40,382 nucleotides of DNA from the NCBI GenBank assembly GCA_041485905.1, contig JBGPKK010000027.1:1-40382 (forward strand), written 5' to 3'. The notes under the pieces were generated by a model. The model was not told where the DNA came from, made no database searches, and saw only the letters and a list, made by a program, of their open reading frames with translations. This stretch comes from JAHFUI01 sp041485905 (GTDB lineage: Bacteria; Acidobacteriota; Vicinamibacteria; Vicinamibacterales; CAVVIG01). Below, piece after piece: positions 1 through 7,253 of this stretch. The position numbers were made by a program, and so were the translations under genes. How positions within the stretch are numbered: the first letter of the stretch is position 1; the number at the start of each line of letters is the position of its first letter.

Positions 1-236
1 ATTTCTACTGTCCGACGATCGAATGGGACTGGGGCGACGGCACGCAGTCGGAATCGACCAGTGACTGCGAGCCCTATCAGGCTGGCAAGAGCGAAATCAA
101 GCGCCGCTTCACGGTCGAACACGTCTTCCGCGCCGGCTACTACCAGGTCGCGTTTCGCCTCAAGCGCAAGAATAAAGCCGTCGCCTCCGCCTCCGCGACG
201 ATTCAGGTGCAGGGCGGGATCGACCCCCGTGATTAA
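1..236 (+). CDS. PKD-like domain protein, C-terminal fragment
   Basis: The window opens inside this gene. The readable frame begins at base 3 and gives 77 residues before TAA at 234-236. It contains WDWGDGTQSE, the signature turn of PKD (Ig-like) domains, followed by a FTVEHVFRAGYYQVAFRL strand pair and a closing ATIQVQGG strand. That is the usual pattern of one PKD domain of about 75-80 residues, found mainly in exported or surface proteins. Nothing shows what lies upstream, so the full protein and its role are unknown. It converges with the minus-strand metalloprotease gene, whose stop codon lies only 5 bases away. Confidence 0.75.
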   Translation, partial: FYCPTIEWDWGDGTQSESTSDCEPYQAGKSEIKRRFTVEHVFRAGYYQVAFRLKRKNKAVASASATIQVQGGIDPRD

Positions 237-241
237 CGTCA

Positions 242-724
242 TTAGTCGTTGGCGGTGGATCGTTCGCCGCGACGACCCACGACAAATCCCACCTCCAGGA
301 ATCCGTCTGCCTCGAACCGAAACAACCGGACCTTCGTGCCCTGCCCTCGCGGTCTGACAATCAAGTAGAAGTGACCGGGGTAGGTGGCCTCCGACAGATC
401 GGCGATCGATGGCTCGGGTTCCGAATGCGGGTGGGAGTGATAGAAGCCGATCACCTCGAGGCCGCGCATTCTCGCGCTGCGGCGTGCCTCGATGTGGTCT
501 TTCGGATCCAGGCTATAGCGGTTGGGGTCTCCTGAAACGTTGCGCGTGCGAACGGCCTCAATAATCTCGACAACCTCGTTCGCCCTTCCAAGCAGCACAC
601 CGCAGCATTCGGCCGGCAGGGCGTCGCGCGCATGCGCGGCGACTTCGTCCAACACGCCCCGTGCGAGTCGAACGGCTATAACGCCTCCACGGCCATCGCG
701 ATGCCCATGCCCCCGCCGATGCAC
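242..724 (-). CDS. M67 family (JAMM/MPN+) metallopeptidase
   Basis: The protein has the full JAMM zinc signature: Glu in PAECCGVLLG, then GFYHSHPHSEPEPSIADLSEA, giving HxHP with Ser and Asp at the usual HxHx(7)SxxD spacing. Bacterial M67 proteins of this size (about 140 residues) are isopeptidase-like. Some process sulfur-carrier or ubiquitin-like proteins, but no such partner is visible here. The start is unclear. The conserved first strand (VRLARGVLDE) begins before the GTG at 655, so I chose the upstream GTG at 724, which overlaps the end of the thiolase gene by 49 bases; 655 is the alternative. The overlap suggests co-transcription with the thiolase and CoA-transferase genes. Confidence 0.75.
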   Translation of the reverse strand: MHRRGHGHRDGRGGVIAVRLARGVLDEVAAHARDALPAECCGVLLGRANEVVEIIEAVRTRNVSGDPNRYSLDPKDHIEARRSARMRGLEVIGFYHSHPHSEPEPSIADLSEATYPGHFYLIVRPRGQGTKVRLFRFEADGFLEVGFVVGRRGERSTAND

Positions 725-1866
725 AATGCGGCCACACCGTACCGAAGCTTCCTGGCGCGCAGCGCGTAGATGAGTGTGGTGAGCACCCGCGCCCCGCTGG
801 CGCCGATGGGATGGCCCAGGGCAATGGCCCCGCCAAGGACGTTGACCTTCGCCGGATCGGCCTTGAGCTCGCGCACGACCGCCAGCGACTGCGCCGCGAA
901 CGCCTCGTTGAGCTCGAACAGGTCGATCTGGTCCATCGTCAAGCCGGCGCGATCGAGCACTTTTCGCACCGCGGGCACCGGACCGATGCCCATGATCTTC
1001 GGATCGACGCCAGTGGACACATACGACAGGATCCGCGCCAAGGGCGGCGTGCCAATCGCTTTGGCCTTCCTGGCCGTGGTCACCACCATCGCCGCAGCCC
1101 CATCGTTGATGCCGGACGCGTTGCCGGCCGTCACGGTCCCGTCTTTCGTGAACGCGGATTTCAGCGCGGCGAGCTGCTCGACGGTCGTTCCGGCGCGTGG
1201 GTATTCGTCGGTATCCACGCGCAACGGGCTGCCTTTTCGCTGCGGCACCTCGACCGGCACAATCTCCGCTGCAAAACTGCCCTCTTTGATGGCCCGCGCG
1301 GCGCGCCGCTGGCTCTCCACCGCGAACGCGTCCTGATCGGCCCGCGACACAGAGTAGCGGCGGGCGACTTCTTCGGCCGTGATGCCCATGTGACAGGCAT
1401 TGATGGCGCACGTCAGTCCCTCGGCGAGCATCGAGTCGATCGCTTCGGCGTGGCCCATCCGATAGCCCCAGCGCGCGCCTTTCAAGAGGTACGGCGCGTT
1501 GGACATCGATTCGGTGCCGCCTGCGACGATCGCGTCGACATAACCCACGCGCAGCGCCTCGACCGCGTGCACCACCGCCTGCAGACCGGAGCCGCAGACG
1601 CGATTGACGGTCTCCCCGGGGACGTCTGTCGGCAGGCCGGCCTTGAGCGCGGCTTGCCGGGCGACGTTCATGCCGGCGCCAGCCTGAAGCACGCAGCCCA
1701 GGACGACGTCGCCGATGTCGGCCGGCGCCACGCGTGCTCGCGCGATCGCCTCGCGGACCACGATCGCGGCGAGATCGACCGCCGACACATCCTTCAGGGA
1801 CCCGCCGAAGGATCCAATCGGGGTCCGGCAGGCGCCGAGGATGACTGCGTCAAAGTTGTGGGACAT
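676..1866 (-). CDS. acetyl-CoA C-acetyltransferase (thiolase)
   Basis: This is a 396-residue thiolase, the normal length for the family, which condenses two acetyl-CoA or cleaves 3-ketoacyl-CoA in the cytoplasm. The nucleophile Cys91 lies in VNRVCGSGLQ. The catalytic His is in GHPIGASGAR, and the second Cys is in ALCIGGGMG near the C-terminus, so all three active-site motifs are intact. The ATG at 1866 begins MSHNFDAVILGACRTPIG, a typical thiolase N-terminus. It lies downstream of a CoA-transferase A subunit, a pairing typical of acetoacetate/ketone-body or short-chain fatty acid use. Whether it acts in synthesis or degradation cannot be told from sequence. Confidence 0.93.
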   Translation of the reverse strand: MSHNFDAVILGACRTPIGSFGGSLKDVSAVDLAAIVVREAIARARVAPADIGDVVLGCVLQAGAGMNVARQAALKAGLPTDVPGETVNRVCGSGLQAVVHAVEALRVGYVDAIVAGGTESMSNAPYLLKGARWGYRMGHAEAIDSMLAEGLTCAINACHMGITAEEVARRYSVSRADQDAFAVESQRRAARAIKEGSFAAEIVPVEVPQRKGSPLRVDTDEYPRAGTTVEQLAALKSAFTKDGTVTAGNASGINDGAAAMVVTTARKAKAIGTPPLARILSYVSTGVDPKIMGIGPVPAVRKVLDRAGLTMDQIDLFELNEAFAAQSLAVVRELKADPAKVNVLGGAIALGHPIGASGARVLTTLIYALRARKLRYGVAALCIGGGMGIAMAVEAL

Positions 1867-1883
1867 TGTTCGAGATCTCCGTG

Positions 1884-1908
1884 GCGCAGGACTCAAGTCC
1901 TGCGCTAC
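1884..1908 (-). repeat. REP-like palindrome with GTAG head
   Basis: Between scoA and the thiolase gene lies a perfect inverted repeat: 10-base arms 1884-1893 and 1896-1905 with a 2-base loop. Read on the minus strand it is preceded by GTAG (1908-1905), the tetranucleotide that heads many REP elements. It has no T-tract, so it is not a typical intrinsic terminator, though it could act on mRNA stability between the two genes. Confidence 0.6.
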
Positions 1909-1915
1909 ACATCGT

Positions 1916-2608
1916 TCACGGCCGGGTCGTCCGTTTCTCGATGCGATTCTCGTACCCGGCGCCCTTCAGAATGTGCTTCACGAAAATACCCGGCGTGATG
2001 ACGTGATCGGGATTGAGCTGTCCAGGCTCGACGAGCTCTTCGACTTCGGCGATCGTGACGCGGGCGGCGGTCGCCATCACGGGATTGAAATTGCGAGCGG
2101 TGCGGTGATAGACCAGGTTGCCGGCCAAGTCGCCGCGACGCGCCCGCACGAAGGCAAAGTCGGCGTGAATGGGCGTTTCGAGCACGTACGGCTTCCCGTC
2201 GATCATGCGCGATTCCTTGCCTTCGGCCGCAAGCGTCCCATAGCCCGTCGGCGTAAAGAAGCCGCCAATCCCCGCGCCTCCGGCGCGAATCCGCTCGGCG
2301 AAGGTGCCCTGCGGCACCAGCTCGACTTCGATCTCGCCGTTGAGGTACTGGCGTTCGAACTCTTTGTTCTCGCCGACGTAGGTTGCGATCATCCTGCGGA
2401 TCTGTCGGGATCGCAGGAGGATGCCGACTCCGAAGTCGTCGACGCCGGCGTTGTTGCTGATGACGGTGAGCCCTTTGGTGCCGCGGGCATGCAGCGCTTT
2501 GATCAGGTTTTCGGGAAGGCCGCACAAGCCGAAGCCGCCCATCATGATCGTCGCGCCGTCTGGAATGGGCGCCACGGCTTCTTCGGCGCTCGGGAGTACT
2601 TTGTTCAC
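1916..2608 (-). CDS. scoA: 3-oxoacid/acetate CoA-transferase subunit A
   Basis: This 230-residue protein is the A subunit of a class I CoA-transferase, which moves CoA from succinyl-CoA or acetyl-CoA to a 3-oxo acid such as acetoacetate. Family features include GATIMMGGFGLCGLPENLI near residue 20, the central GGFFTPTGYGT segment and FVRARRGDLAGNLVYHRTARNFNP. The GTG at 2608 gives VNKVLPSAEEAV and the usual A-subunit length. The B subunit, which carries the catalytic Glu and normally follows directly, is absent: the next gene is the thiolase. Either scoB lies elsewhere or it was lost. A perfect TATAAT lies 7 bases before the start codon. Confidence 0.88.
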   Translation of the reverse strand: MNKVLPSAEEAVAPIPDGATIMMGGFGLCGLPENLIKALHARGTKGLTVISNNAGVDDFGVGILLRSRQIRRMIATYVGENKEFERQYLNGEIEVELVPQGTFAERIRAGGAGIGGFFTPTGYGTLAAEGKESRMIDGKPYVLETPIHADFAFVRARRGDLAGNLVYHRTARNFNPVMATAARVTIAEVEELVEPGQLNPDHVITPGIFVKHILKGAGYENRIEKRTTRP

Positions 2609-2615
2609 GTGTCTG

Positions 2616-2621
2616 ATTATA
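2616..2621 (-). promoter_or_regulatory. -10 box (TATAAT) of scoA, probably leaderless
   Basis: On the minus strand a perfect TATAAT occupies 2621-2616, and the GTG start of scoA is at 2608. With normal -10 to start-site spacing, transcription would begin at about 2609, essentially at the start codon. No convincing -35 hexamer is seen 16-18 bases upstream. Confidence 0.5.
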
Positions 2622-2702
2622 GCGGCGACCTGGAAAGAGGATTGTATTCGCCATCGGTGTCGGCGTATCCTCGGTCCCACTTCGAACAAAGAGAGGGCCA
2701 TC

Positions 2703-3800
2703 ATGCGCGTCATTTCCGTTGTCGCCCTGTACTCATTGTCCAGCTTGTCCAGCCTGCTGCTTGGCGCGTCCGCCATCGCTCAGACGACAGCGCCCGCAGC
2801 GACGCTCCTGGCAGTCCGCGAGCTTCCCCGGCAGCGTGCTGCCGTCGAGCGCCCCCTTGCGGCGCCATCGAACGTACCGGTCGTCGGCTTCATGCACGCC
2901 ATTCATGCCACGATCGATGTGGAAAAGACGCTGGCGTTTTATCGCGACGTGTTTGGCCTGGCGGGCCAGGTGAGGCAGTTTCCGAACGACGCAGTCCCGA
3001 TTCTGACCAATTCGCCTGGGGTGAGCCTCCGGGTCTCGATGCTGCAGCTTCCCGGGAACGGTTACGGTTTCAACTTCGAGCTGACCCAGTTCTCCAACGT
3101 GGAGCGCCACGCGGCGCAGCCGCAGATCTCCGATCCGGGCGCGCCACACATGAAATTTCTGGTGCGGGACATCGAGCCCGTCGTCGCAGCCGTCCGGAAG
3201 CTGGGCGCCCCCATTCTGACGCGGTCGGGCGCCCCGGTCAGCGTCACGACGTCGCTCGGCAACGTCAAGGCAATCTTCGTCCGCGATCCCGACGGCTACA
3301 TCGTCGAAGCGATTCAGATGGCTGCGCCAGCGGACGCGCCCGCGGGCAACCTGATTGGCTCGATCATGGGCGTCACCGTCGCCGACATGGACGCCTCGAT
3401 GAAGTTCTGGCACGGCCTGCTCGGATTCGAGCTGACGGGCGACCAGAAATTCTCGACCGACAAAGCGATGCTCGATCTCATGGGCATCGGGAACGGCGGC
3501 TCATTCCGCACGTTGGTCGGCGTGGTGCCCGGGAGCAAGGCGCGGATTGAACTGACGGAGTTCAAGGGGATGCCGCGCAGTCCCTTCGACTTGCGTGTGC
3601 CGGACCCCGGTGCGTCAGGTATGGCGATTCGTGTGGCCGGGATCCAGGGCCTGTTGCCGCGGCTGAAGGCCGAAGGCGTCCGCGTGATCTCGCGAAATGG
3701 CGAGCTCGTGGAGTGGAGTCCGACCGTGCGGAACGTCTTCGTCAAGGATCCGAACGGTCTGAACCTCGAGCTGGTCGGGGACGCCGATCCTTTGAAGTAG
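2703..3800 (+). CDS. exported two-domain VOC (glyoxalase-fold) protein
   Basis: This is a 365-residue protein with a signal peptide (hydrophobic stretch about 4-22, likely cleavage after ASAIA near residue 26) followed by two VOC domains. Domain 1 (about 60-170) has HAIHATIDVEKTLAFYRDVFGL and ends DPDGYIVEAIQ. Domain 2 (about 172-360) has MGVTVADMDASMKFWHGLLGF and ends DPNGLNLELV. VOC proteins include glyoxalase I, extradiol dioxygenases and antibiotic-binding proteins; export points to none of the classical cytosolic ones. In domain 2 the usual first-strand metal-ligand position appears not to be His. The ATG at 2703 follows a GAGAGG ribosome site. The TAG stop is the last three bases of a REP element's GTAG. 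Confidence 0.82.
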   Translation: MRVISVVALYSLSSLSSLLLGASAIAQTTAPAATLLAVRELPRQRAAVERPLAAPSNVPVVGFMHAIHATIDVEKTLAFYRDVFGLAGQVRQFPNDAVPILTNSPGVSLRVSMLQLPGNGYGFNFELTQFSNVERHAAQPQISDPGAPHMKFLVRDIEPVVAAVRKLGAPILTRSGAPVSVTTSLGNVKAIFVRDPDGYIVEAIQMAAPADAPAGNLIGSIMGVTVADMDASMKFWHGLLGFELTGDQKFSTDKAMLDLMGIGNGGSFRTLVGVVPGSKARIELTEFKGMPRSPFDLRVPDPGASGMAIRVAGIQGLLPRLKAEGVRVISRNGELVEWSPTVRNVFVKDPNGLNLELVGDADPLK

Positions 3801-3858
3801 GGCGGACCTTATGAGGTCCGCCGACCAGCGTCGCCGGACCCAATAGGGTCCGGCCTAC
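3797..3858. repeat. pair of inverted REP-like palindromes (BIME-like)
   Basis: Two hairpins face each other between the convergent VOC and tyrA genes. Hairpin 1 has 9-base arms 3801-3809 and 3814-3822 (loop TATG) and is headed by GTAG at 3797-3800 on the plus strand. Hairpin 2 has 9-base arms 3833-3841 and 3846-3854 (loop AATA) and is headed by GTAG at 3858-3855 on the minus strand. The two GTAG heads supply the TAG stop of the VOC gene and the TAG at the end of the full tyrA frame. The arms could also work as a bidirectional transcription brake. Confidence 0.65.
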
Positions 3859-4010
3859 TTATTGAGGGTTTCGCGCCAGCGGTTGGCGCCGGCAAACACG
3901 TCGGCGAGGCGATCGCCGACTTCGATATCCGCTCGAAGATCTTCGAGCACCGCGATCAGCGCATCGAGCGCCGCTCGAATCTCCTCGGGGTTGGTCGCCG
4001 CGATGTCCTT
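3855..4010 (-). pseudogene. tyrA: detached C-terminal part of tyrA
   Basis: In the same frame as tyrA, after the TGA at 4011-4013, 51 codons run to a TAG at 3857-3855. They read KDIAATNPEEIRAALDALIA and go on with an amphipathic helix ending NRWRETLNK. This is the expected last helix pair of bacterial prephenate dehydrogenases, so a single base change TGG to TGA explains the break. There is no frameshift, and composition does not drift from the upstream part, so the break is recent or artefactual. Full frame 3855-4748 is 298 codons including both stops. Confidence 0.85.
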
Positions 4011-4748
4011 TCAGATACCTGAGGGGCTCGACGCAAGCCGGGTTGTGTCGAGGAGACCTCGGCCGGCGAGCGCCAACCCGTCCTCCCCGACCGCGTCACC
4101 GATCACCTGCATCAGCGCGCTCGACGTCAATTGCGGAAGGTGACTGAGATACGCGAGGAGCCGATCGTGCGCGGCCACCGAGACGATGCGCGGCTCCGCT
4201 CCGAGCGCGCGCGTGAAGGCTGACAGTTTCTCTACCGCCTCTCCAGCCCCGTCACCGGTCGGCGTGAGCAGCCATGGCCGGCCTTTGAACAGGTCGGGAC
4301 GCGCGTGCTCGAGGCCCCCCTTCGCGGCGCCTCCGAGCGGGTGACCGCCGACGAACGTAAAGCGCGGCGGCAACAGACGCGCCGCGTCGACGATCGCGCG
4401 CTTCGTGCTGCCGGTATCGGTCACGACCGCGGGCTGCCCGATGTACTCGTCGAGCCGTTCGAGCAGCGCGATGTTCTGCCGGACCGGGGCCGCGAGAATC
4501 ACGACGTCGGCTTCGGCGAGGACGATGAGGTCGTCGGCCGCCACGTCGATCGCATGGAGACGCATCGCCGTCTCCAGCACATCCTTGCAGTCGACGCCGA
4601 TCACCAGCGACGAGGGCCACGTCTCCCGCGCGGCGAGCGCGATGGAGCCGCCAATCAGCCCCAGGCCGACGATGCCTATCTTGTCAAAGATTGGCGGGAC
4701 CGGCGGCTGGCCCTGACGGCGGCCTGGTTGGATGACGGGGAGTTCCAT
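4011..4748 (-). CDS. tyrA: prephenate dehydrogenase, truncated by in-frame TGA
   Basis: This NAD-dependent enzyme converts prephenate to 4-hydroxyphenylpyruvate for Tyr. The Rossmann motif GIVGLGLIGGS lies near residue 25-35, followed by ADVVILAAPVRQN, a VVTDTGSTKRAIVDAA segment and the GGHPLGGAAKGG loop that binds substrate. The helical dimerisation domain begins with DRLLAYLSHLPQL. The frame stops at TGA (4011-4013) right after LASSPSGI, where the family usually has Trp (..IWRDI..). The same frame continues for 51 more homologous-looking codons to 3855. The open part is 245 residues against an expected 290 or so. It may be a nonsense mutation, an assembly error or readthrough. The ATG at 4748 lies at the edge of an iterated-word repeat and has no clear ribosome site. 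Confidence 0.88.
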   Translation of the reverse strand: MELPVIQPGRRQGQPPVPPIFDKIGIVGLGLIGGSIALAARETWPSSLVIGVDCKDVLETAMRLHAIDVAADDLIVLAEADVVILAAPVRQNIALLERLDEYIGQPAVVTDTGSTKRAIVDAARLLPPRFTFVGGHPLGGAAKGGLEHARPDLFKGRPWLLTPTGDGAGEAVEKLSAFTRALGAEPRIVSVAAHDRLLAYLSHLPQLTSSALMQVIGDAVGEDGLALAGRGLLDTTRLASSPSGI

Positions 4749-4751
4749 GAA

Positions 4752-4872
4752 ATTGAAGATTCTAGATTAAAGATTGAAGATTGCATTGCAGATTGGACGG
4801 CAGATAGACTGCGCGATCGGCGCGGCCTCCAATCTTTAATCTGAAATCTTCAATCTTCAATCTTCAATCTCA
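4752..4872. repeat. iterated-word inverted repeat between aroF and tyrA
   Basis: An AT-rich spacer built from variants of GAAGATT and AGATTAAAG on the left (4752-4786) and their complements, AATCTTTAATC and repeated AATCTTC, on the right (4830-4872). The centre is GC-rich unique sequence. The two halves can pair into a long imperfect stem. It has no coding content and contrasts sharply with the GC-rich surroundings. It belongs with similar arrays at other junctions of this operon, each built from a different word. Confidence 0.7.
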
Positions 4873-4878
4873 CGTTGC

Positions 4879-5925
4879 TTACGAGCCCCATCCACGCCGC
4901 GCCACGGGCTCAAGGCAGATGCTGCGTCCGATGGCCGGCGCGATGATCCGGAGCTCCGCCATCAGCCGATCGAACTGCGATGGGAACATCGACTGCGCGC
5001 CGTCGCTGAGCGCGTGGTCCGGGTCGCAATGCACCTCAATCAGCAGCCCGTCGGCGCCCGCGGCAACCGCCGCCCGCGCCACCGGCGCGACCTTGTCGCG
5101 GCGACCCATCGCGTGACTGGGATCGACAATCACCGGCAGATGACTGAGCTTCTGCACGATGGGAATCGCGGCGATATCGAGCGTGTTGCGCGTCGCGGTC
5201 TCGAACGTGCGGATGCCGCGCTCGCACAGGATGACGTCGGTGTTACCGCCGCTCAGCACGTACTCGGCCGACAGCAGCCATTCTTCGATCGTCGCCGAGA
5301 TCCCGCGCTTGAGCAGCACCGGCTTCCGGACGTGCCCGAGCTCGCGGAGCAGCGTGAAGTTCTGCATGTTGCGGGCGCCGACCTGGAAGATGTCGCAGTA
5401 CTTGTTGATGACGTCGATCTGGCTGGCGTCCATCACCTCGGAAACCAGCTGCATGCTCTCCGTGTTGCACGCGTCGCGCAGCAGCTGCAGTCCTTCCTCG
5501 CCCAGCCCCTGGAAACTGTAGGGCGAGCTGCGCGGCTTGAACGCGCCGCCGCGGAAGATCTTCGCCCCCGCACGCCGGACGGCCGCGGCCGTCGTCCGCA
5601 CCTGTTTTTCGCTTTCGGCGGAACACGGCCCGGCCATGACGATCACTTCGTCGCCGCCGACCCGCACGTCGCCGACGGTGATCACCGTATTGTCCGGCTT
5701 GAAGGTGCGGCTGGCGAGCTTGTACGGCTCGGAAATGCGCACCACCTCATGCACACCGTCCAGTAATTCAATCAGCGCGGCGTCGGGGCGTCCCTGCCCG
5801 ACGGCGCCAAGCACGGTCCTGGTGACACCGGTCGACCGATGCACGTCCATGCCCATCTCCACGAGCCGGGACACGACCTGCTCGATTTGCTCTTCCGAGG
5901 CGCGCTCTTCCATCACAACAACCAT
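4879..5925 (-). CDS. aroF: 3-deoxy-7-phosphoheptulonate (DAHP) synthase, type I beta with N-terminal regulatory domain
   Basis: This enzyme joins phosphoenolpyruvate and erythrose 4-phosphate, the first shikimate step. Residues 1-70 form the small ACT-like/ferredoxin-like domain (MVVVMEERASEEQIEQVV) that senses aromatic end products in this subtype. The TIM barrel follows with VIVMAGPCSAES, GGAFKPRSSPYSFQG, VGARNMQNF, a KRG..ATIEEWL segment and VDPSHAMGRRD. At 348 residues it matches the type I beta family. The ATG at 5925 is chosen because GGAGGG lies about 11 bases upstream and the N-terminus then matches the family. It lies 64 bases after the chorismate mutase gene, so the two enzymes may cooperate or share feedback as in other type I beta systems, but they are not fused. 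Confidence 0.94.
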   Translation of the reverse strand: MVVVMEERASEEQIEQVVSRLVEMGMDVHRSTGVTRTVLGAVGQGRPDAALIELLDGVHEVVRISEPYKLASRTFKPDNTVITVGDVRVGGDEVIVMAGPCSAESEKQVRTTAAAVRRAGAKIFRGGAFKPRSSPYSFQGLGEEGLQLLRDACNTESMQLVSEVMDASQIDVINKYCDIFQVGARNMQNFTLLRELGHVRKPVLLKRGISATIEEWLLSAEYVLSGGNTDVILCERGIRTFETATRNTLDIAAIPIVQKLSHLPVIVDPSHAMGRRDKVAPVARAAVAAGADGLLIEVHCDPDHALSDGAQSMFPSQFDRLMAELRIIAPAIGRSICLEPVARRGWGS

Positions 5926-5989
5926 GGCGTCTGTACCCTCCAAAACCGACGTACTCATTCTAGTCATTCACTCTGATCTCGTTATGGCG

Positions 5990-6325
5990 TCAGGTCGCCA
6001 GCCGTCCCATCGCATCCGCGCCTGCAGTTCCCGTGGGATCGATCCCGTCGTGCACGACCCTCCGCTCGAGCCGCCGCGCCTCGTCGATGATGCGCTCGAA
6101 CAGCCGGGCGACCGCTTCAGCGCCGAGCGGCCCCTCCGCGGCGATCCCGCGGACGTGCGCAAGCACCTCTTTTTCCCGATCGGGCTGATACACGTCGAGG
6201 CCCTGCTCCTTCTTCAGCCGCCCGACCTCGCACACGCAGCGCGCGCGCTCGTTCAGCAGACGCACGAGGACCTCGTCAACCCGGTCGATGTCCCGCCGTA
6301 AATCGTCAAGTGTGGAACTGGTCAT
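5990..6325 (-). CDS. aroQ: chorismate mutase, AroQ fold
   Basis: This 111-residue all-helical protein converts chorismate to prephenate, the common step to Phe and Tyr. It has the AroQ pattern DDLRRDIDRVDEVLVRLLNE, then RARCVCEVGRLKKEQG and VYQPDREKEVL; Arg, Arg and Lys sit at the active-site positions. No prephenate dehydratase or other domain is attached. Its ATG overlaps the TGA of trpA in the four bases ATGA (6325-6322), so translation is probably coupled. No pheA dehydratase is found in the window, so the Phe branch must be completed elsewhere. Confidence 0.92.
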   Translation of the reverse strand: MTSSTLDDLRRDIDRVDEVLVRLLNERARCVCEVGRLKKEQGLDVYQPDREKEVLAHVRGIAAEGPLGAEAVARLFERIIDEARRLERRVVHDGIDPTGTAGADAMGRLAT

Positions 6326-7155
6326 GGCGCTCCGAGACGTGAAACCTGAGACGTGAGACTTGCCTGTCCGCCCTTCAGCCACCGCACGTACTCTTCCACG
6401 CGATCGATGAGCGCCGGCGAGCCGCTCTCGCTGGCGATCAGCGAGACCAGCGCGCTGCCGACGACGGCGGCGTCGGCATACCCGGCGACTTCCGCCACGT
6501 GCTCCGGCCGGGAGATCCCGAAGCCCAGCGCGACAGGCATCGACGTGATGGCGCGGATCCGAGCGACGAGCGCCGCGGCGCCCGACGCGACCGTCTCTCG
6601 CGCGCCGGTGACGCCCAGGCGCGAGATGCCATACAGAAATCCGCCGCCGAGCTCGGCCGCCGTTCGAATACGCGCGTCGGTCGTCGTCGGACTCAAAAGA
6701 AAGATCGTATCGATGCCGACCGCTGTCAGCGCTTCGTGAAACCCCCGTGCCTCTTCTATCGGCAGATCCAGCGCCAGTACACCGTCGACTCCAGACGCTG
6801 CCGCCTGACGGGCGAAGGTGTCAATCCCCATACGCATCAACGGGTTAGCGTAGCTGAAGATCACAATCGGCGCCGTAACGGCGGGCCGGACGTCGGCGAC
6901 AAGCGCCAGCGAGGCCCGCAGGCTGCTCCCCGCCGCCAGCGCACGCTCGCTGGCGCGCTGGATGACCGGGCCGTCAGCCAGGGGATCGGAAAACGGCACG
7001 CCGACCTCCAGCACGTCGGCCCCCGCGCGGTCGAGCGCCTTCAGGATGCTCGCCGATCGCGGCAGATCGGGATCGCCGGCCGTCGTGTAGGTGACCAGGC
7101 CCGGGCGCTTCCCGGCGCGCAGCCGTACGAATGTCTGATCGATACGTGATGCCAT
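6322..7155 (-). CDS. trpA: tryptophan synthase alpha subunit
   Basis: It cleaves indole-3-glycerol phosphate to indole, passed to TrpB. The TIM barrel shows VTYTTAGDPD, catalytic Glu50 in ADVLEVGVPFSDP, Asp61 in LADGP, the LLSPTTTDARI loop and the GFGIS phosphate site. The length is 277 residues. The enzyme proper seems to end at YVRWLKGG; the last residues (QASLTSQVSRLGAP) are encoded by an iterated-word repeat. The stop overlaps the chorismate mutase start. It lies 75 bases after trpB, a gap filled by another repeat. Confidence 0.96.
   Translation of the reverse strand: MASRIDQTFVRLRAGKRPGLVTYTTAGDPDLPRSASILKALDRAGADVLEVGVPFSDPLADGPVIQRASERALAAGSSLRASLALVADVRPAVTAPIVIFSYANPLMRMGIDTFARQAAASGVDGVLALDLPIEEARGFHEALTAVGIDTIFLLSPTTTDARIRTAAELGGGFLYGISRLGVTGARETVASGAAALVARIRAITSMPVALGFGISRPEHVAEVAGYADAAVVGSALVSLIASESGSPALIDRVEEYVRWLKGGQASLTSQVSRLGAP
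6331..6361. repeat. iterated-word repeat in the 3' end of trpA
   Basis: About 30 bases made of GAGACGTGAAAC, CTGAGACGTGAGACTTG and close variants. It encodes the last dozen residues of TrpA and ends just before the chorismate mutase start. The same word (GAGACTTGA/TCTCAGG) makes up the spacer between dppB and dppC at 23024-23095. Confidence 0.55.
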
Positions 7156-7159
7156 GTTT

Positions 7160-7253
7160 CACAAAGTTAGAAGTTAGAACTCAGAAGTTAGAAGGACTAT
7201 GAAGCTCTCAGTCCTCTTGAGTTCTCAGTTCTAAGTTCTCAGTTCCAAGTTCT
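7160..7253. repeat. iterated-word inverted repeat between trpB and trpA
   Basis: Left half: repeated GTTAGAA and AACTCAGAA. Right half: repeated GTTCTCA, GTTCTAA and GTTCCAA. The halves are complementary and could form an imperfect hairpin of over 30 base pairs in the mRNA. The right end reaches into trpB and encodes its last residues (KNLELRT). Confidence 0.65.

Noticed and set aside
811..1998. Plus-strand open frame opposite the thiolase gene
   Set aside because: The thiolase motifs on the minus strand are complete; the plus frame is Arg/His/Asp-rich without homology I can recognise.
4011..4013. Selenocysteine at the tyrA TGA
   Set aside because: The family has Trp here, not Cys, the residue plays no redox role, and no convincing stem-loop of SECIS type follows directly.
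4752..4872. CRISPR array or intrinsic terminator
   Set aside because: Repeat units are short, degenerate and without spacers, and there is no GC-rich stem followed by a T-tract.
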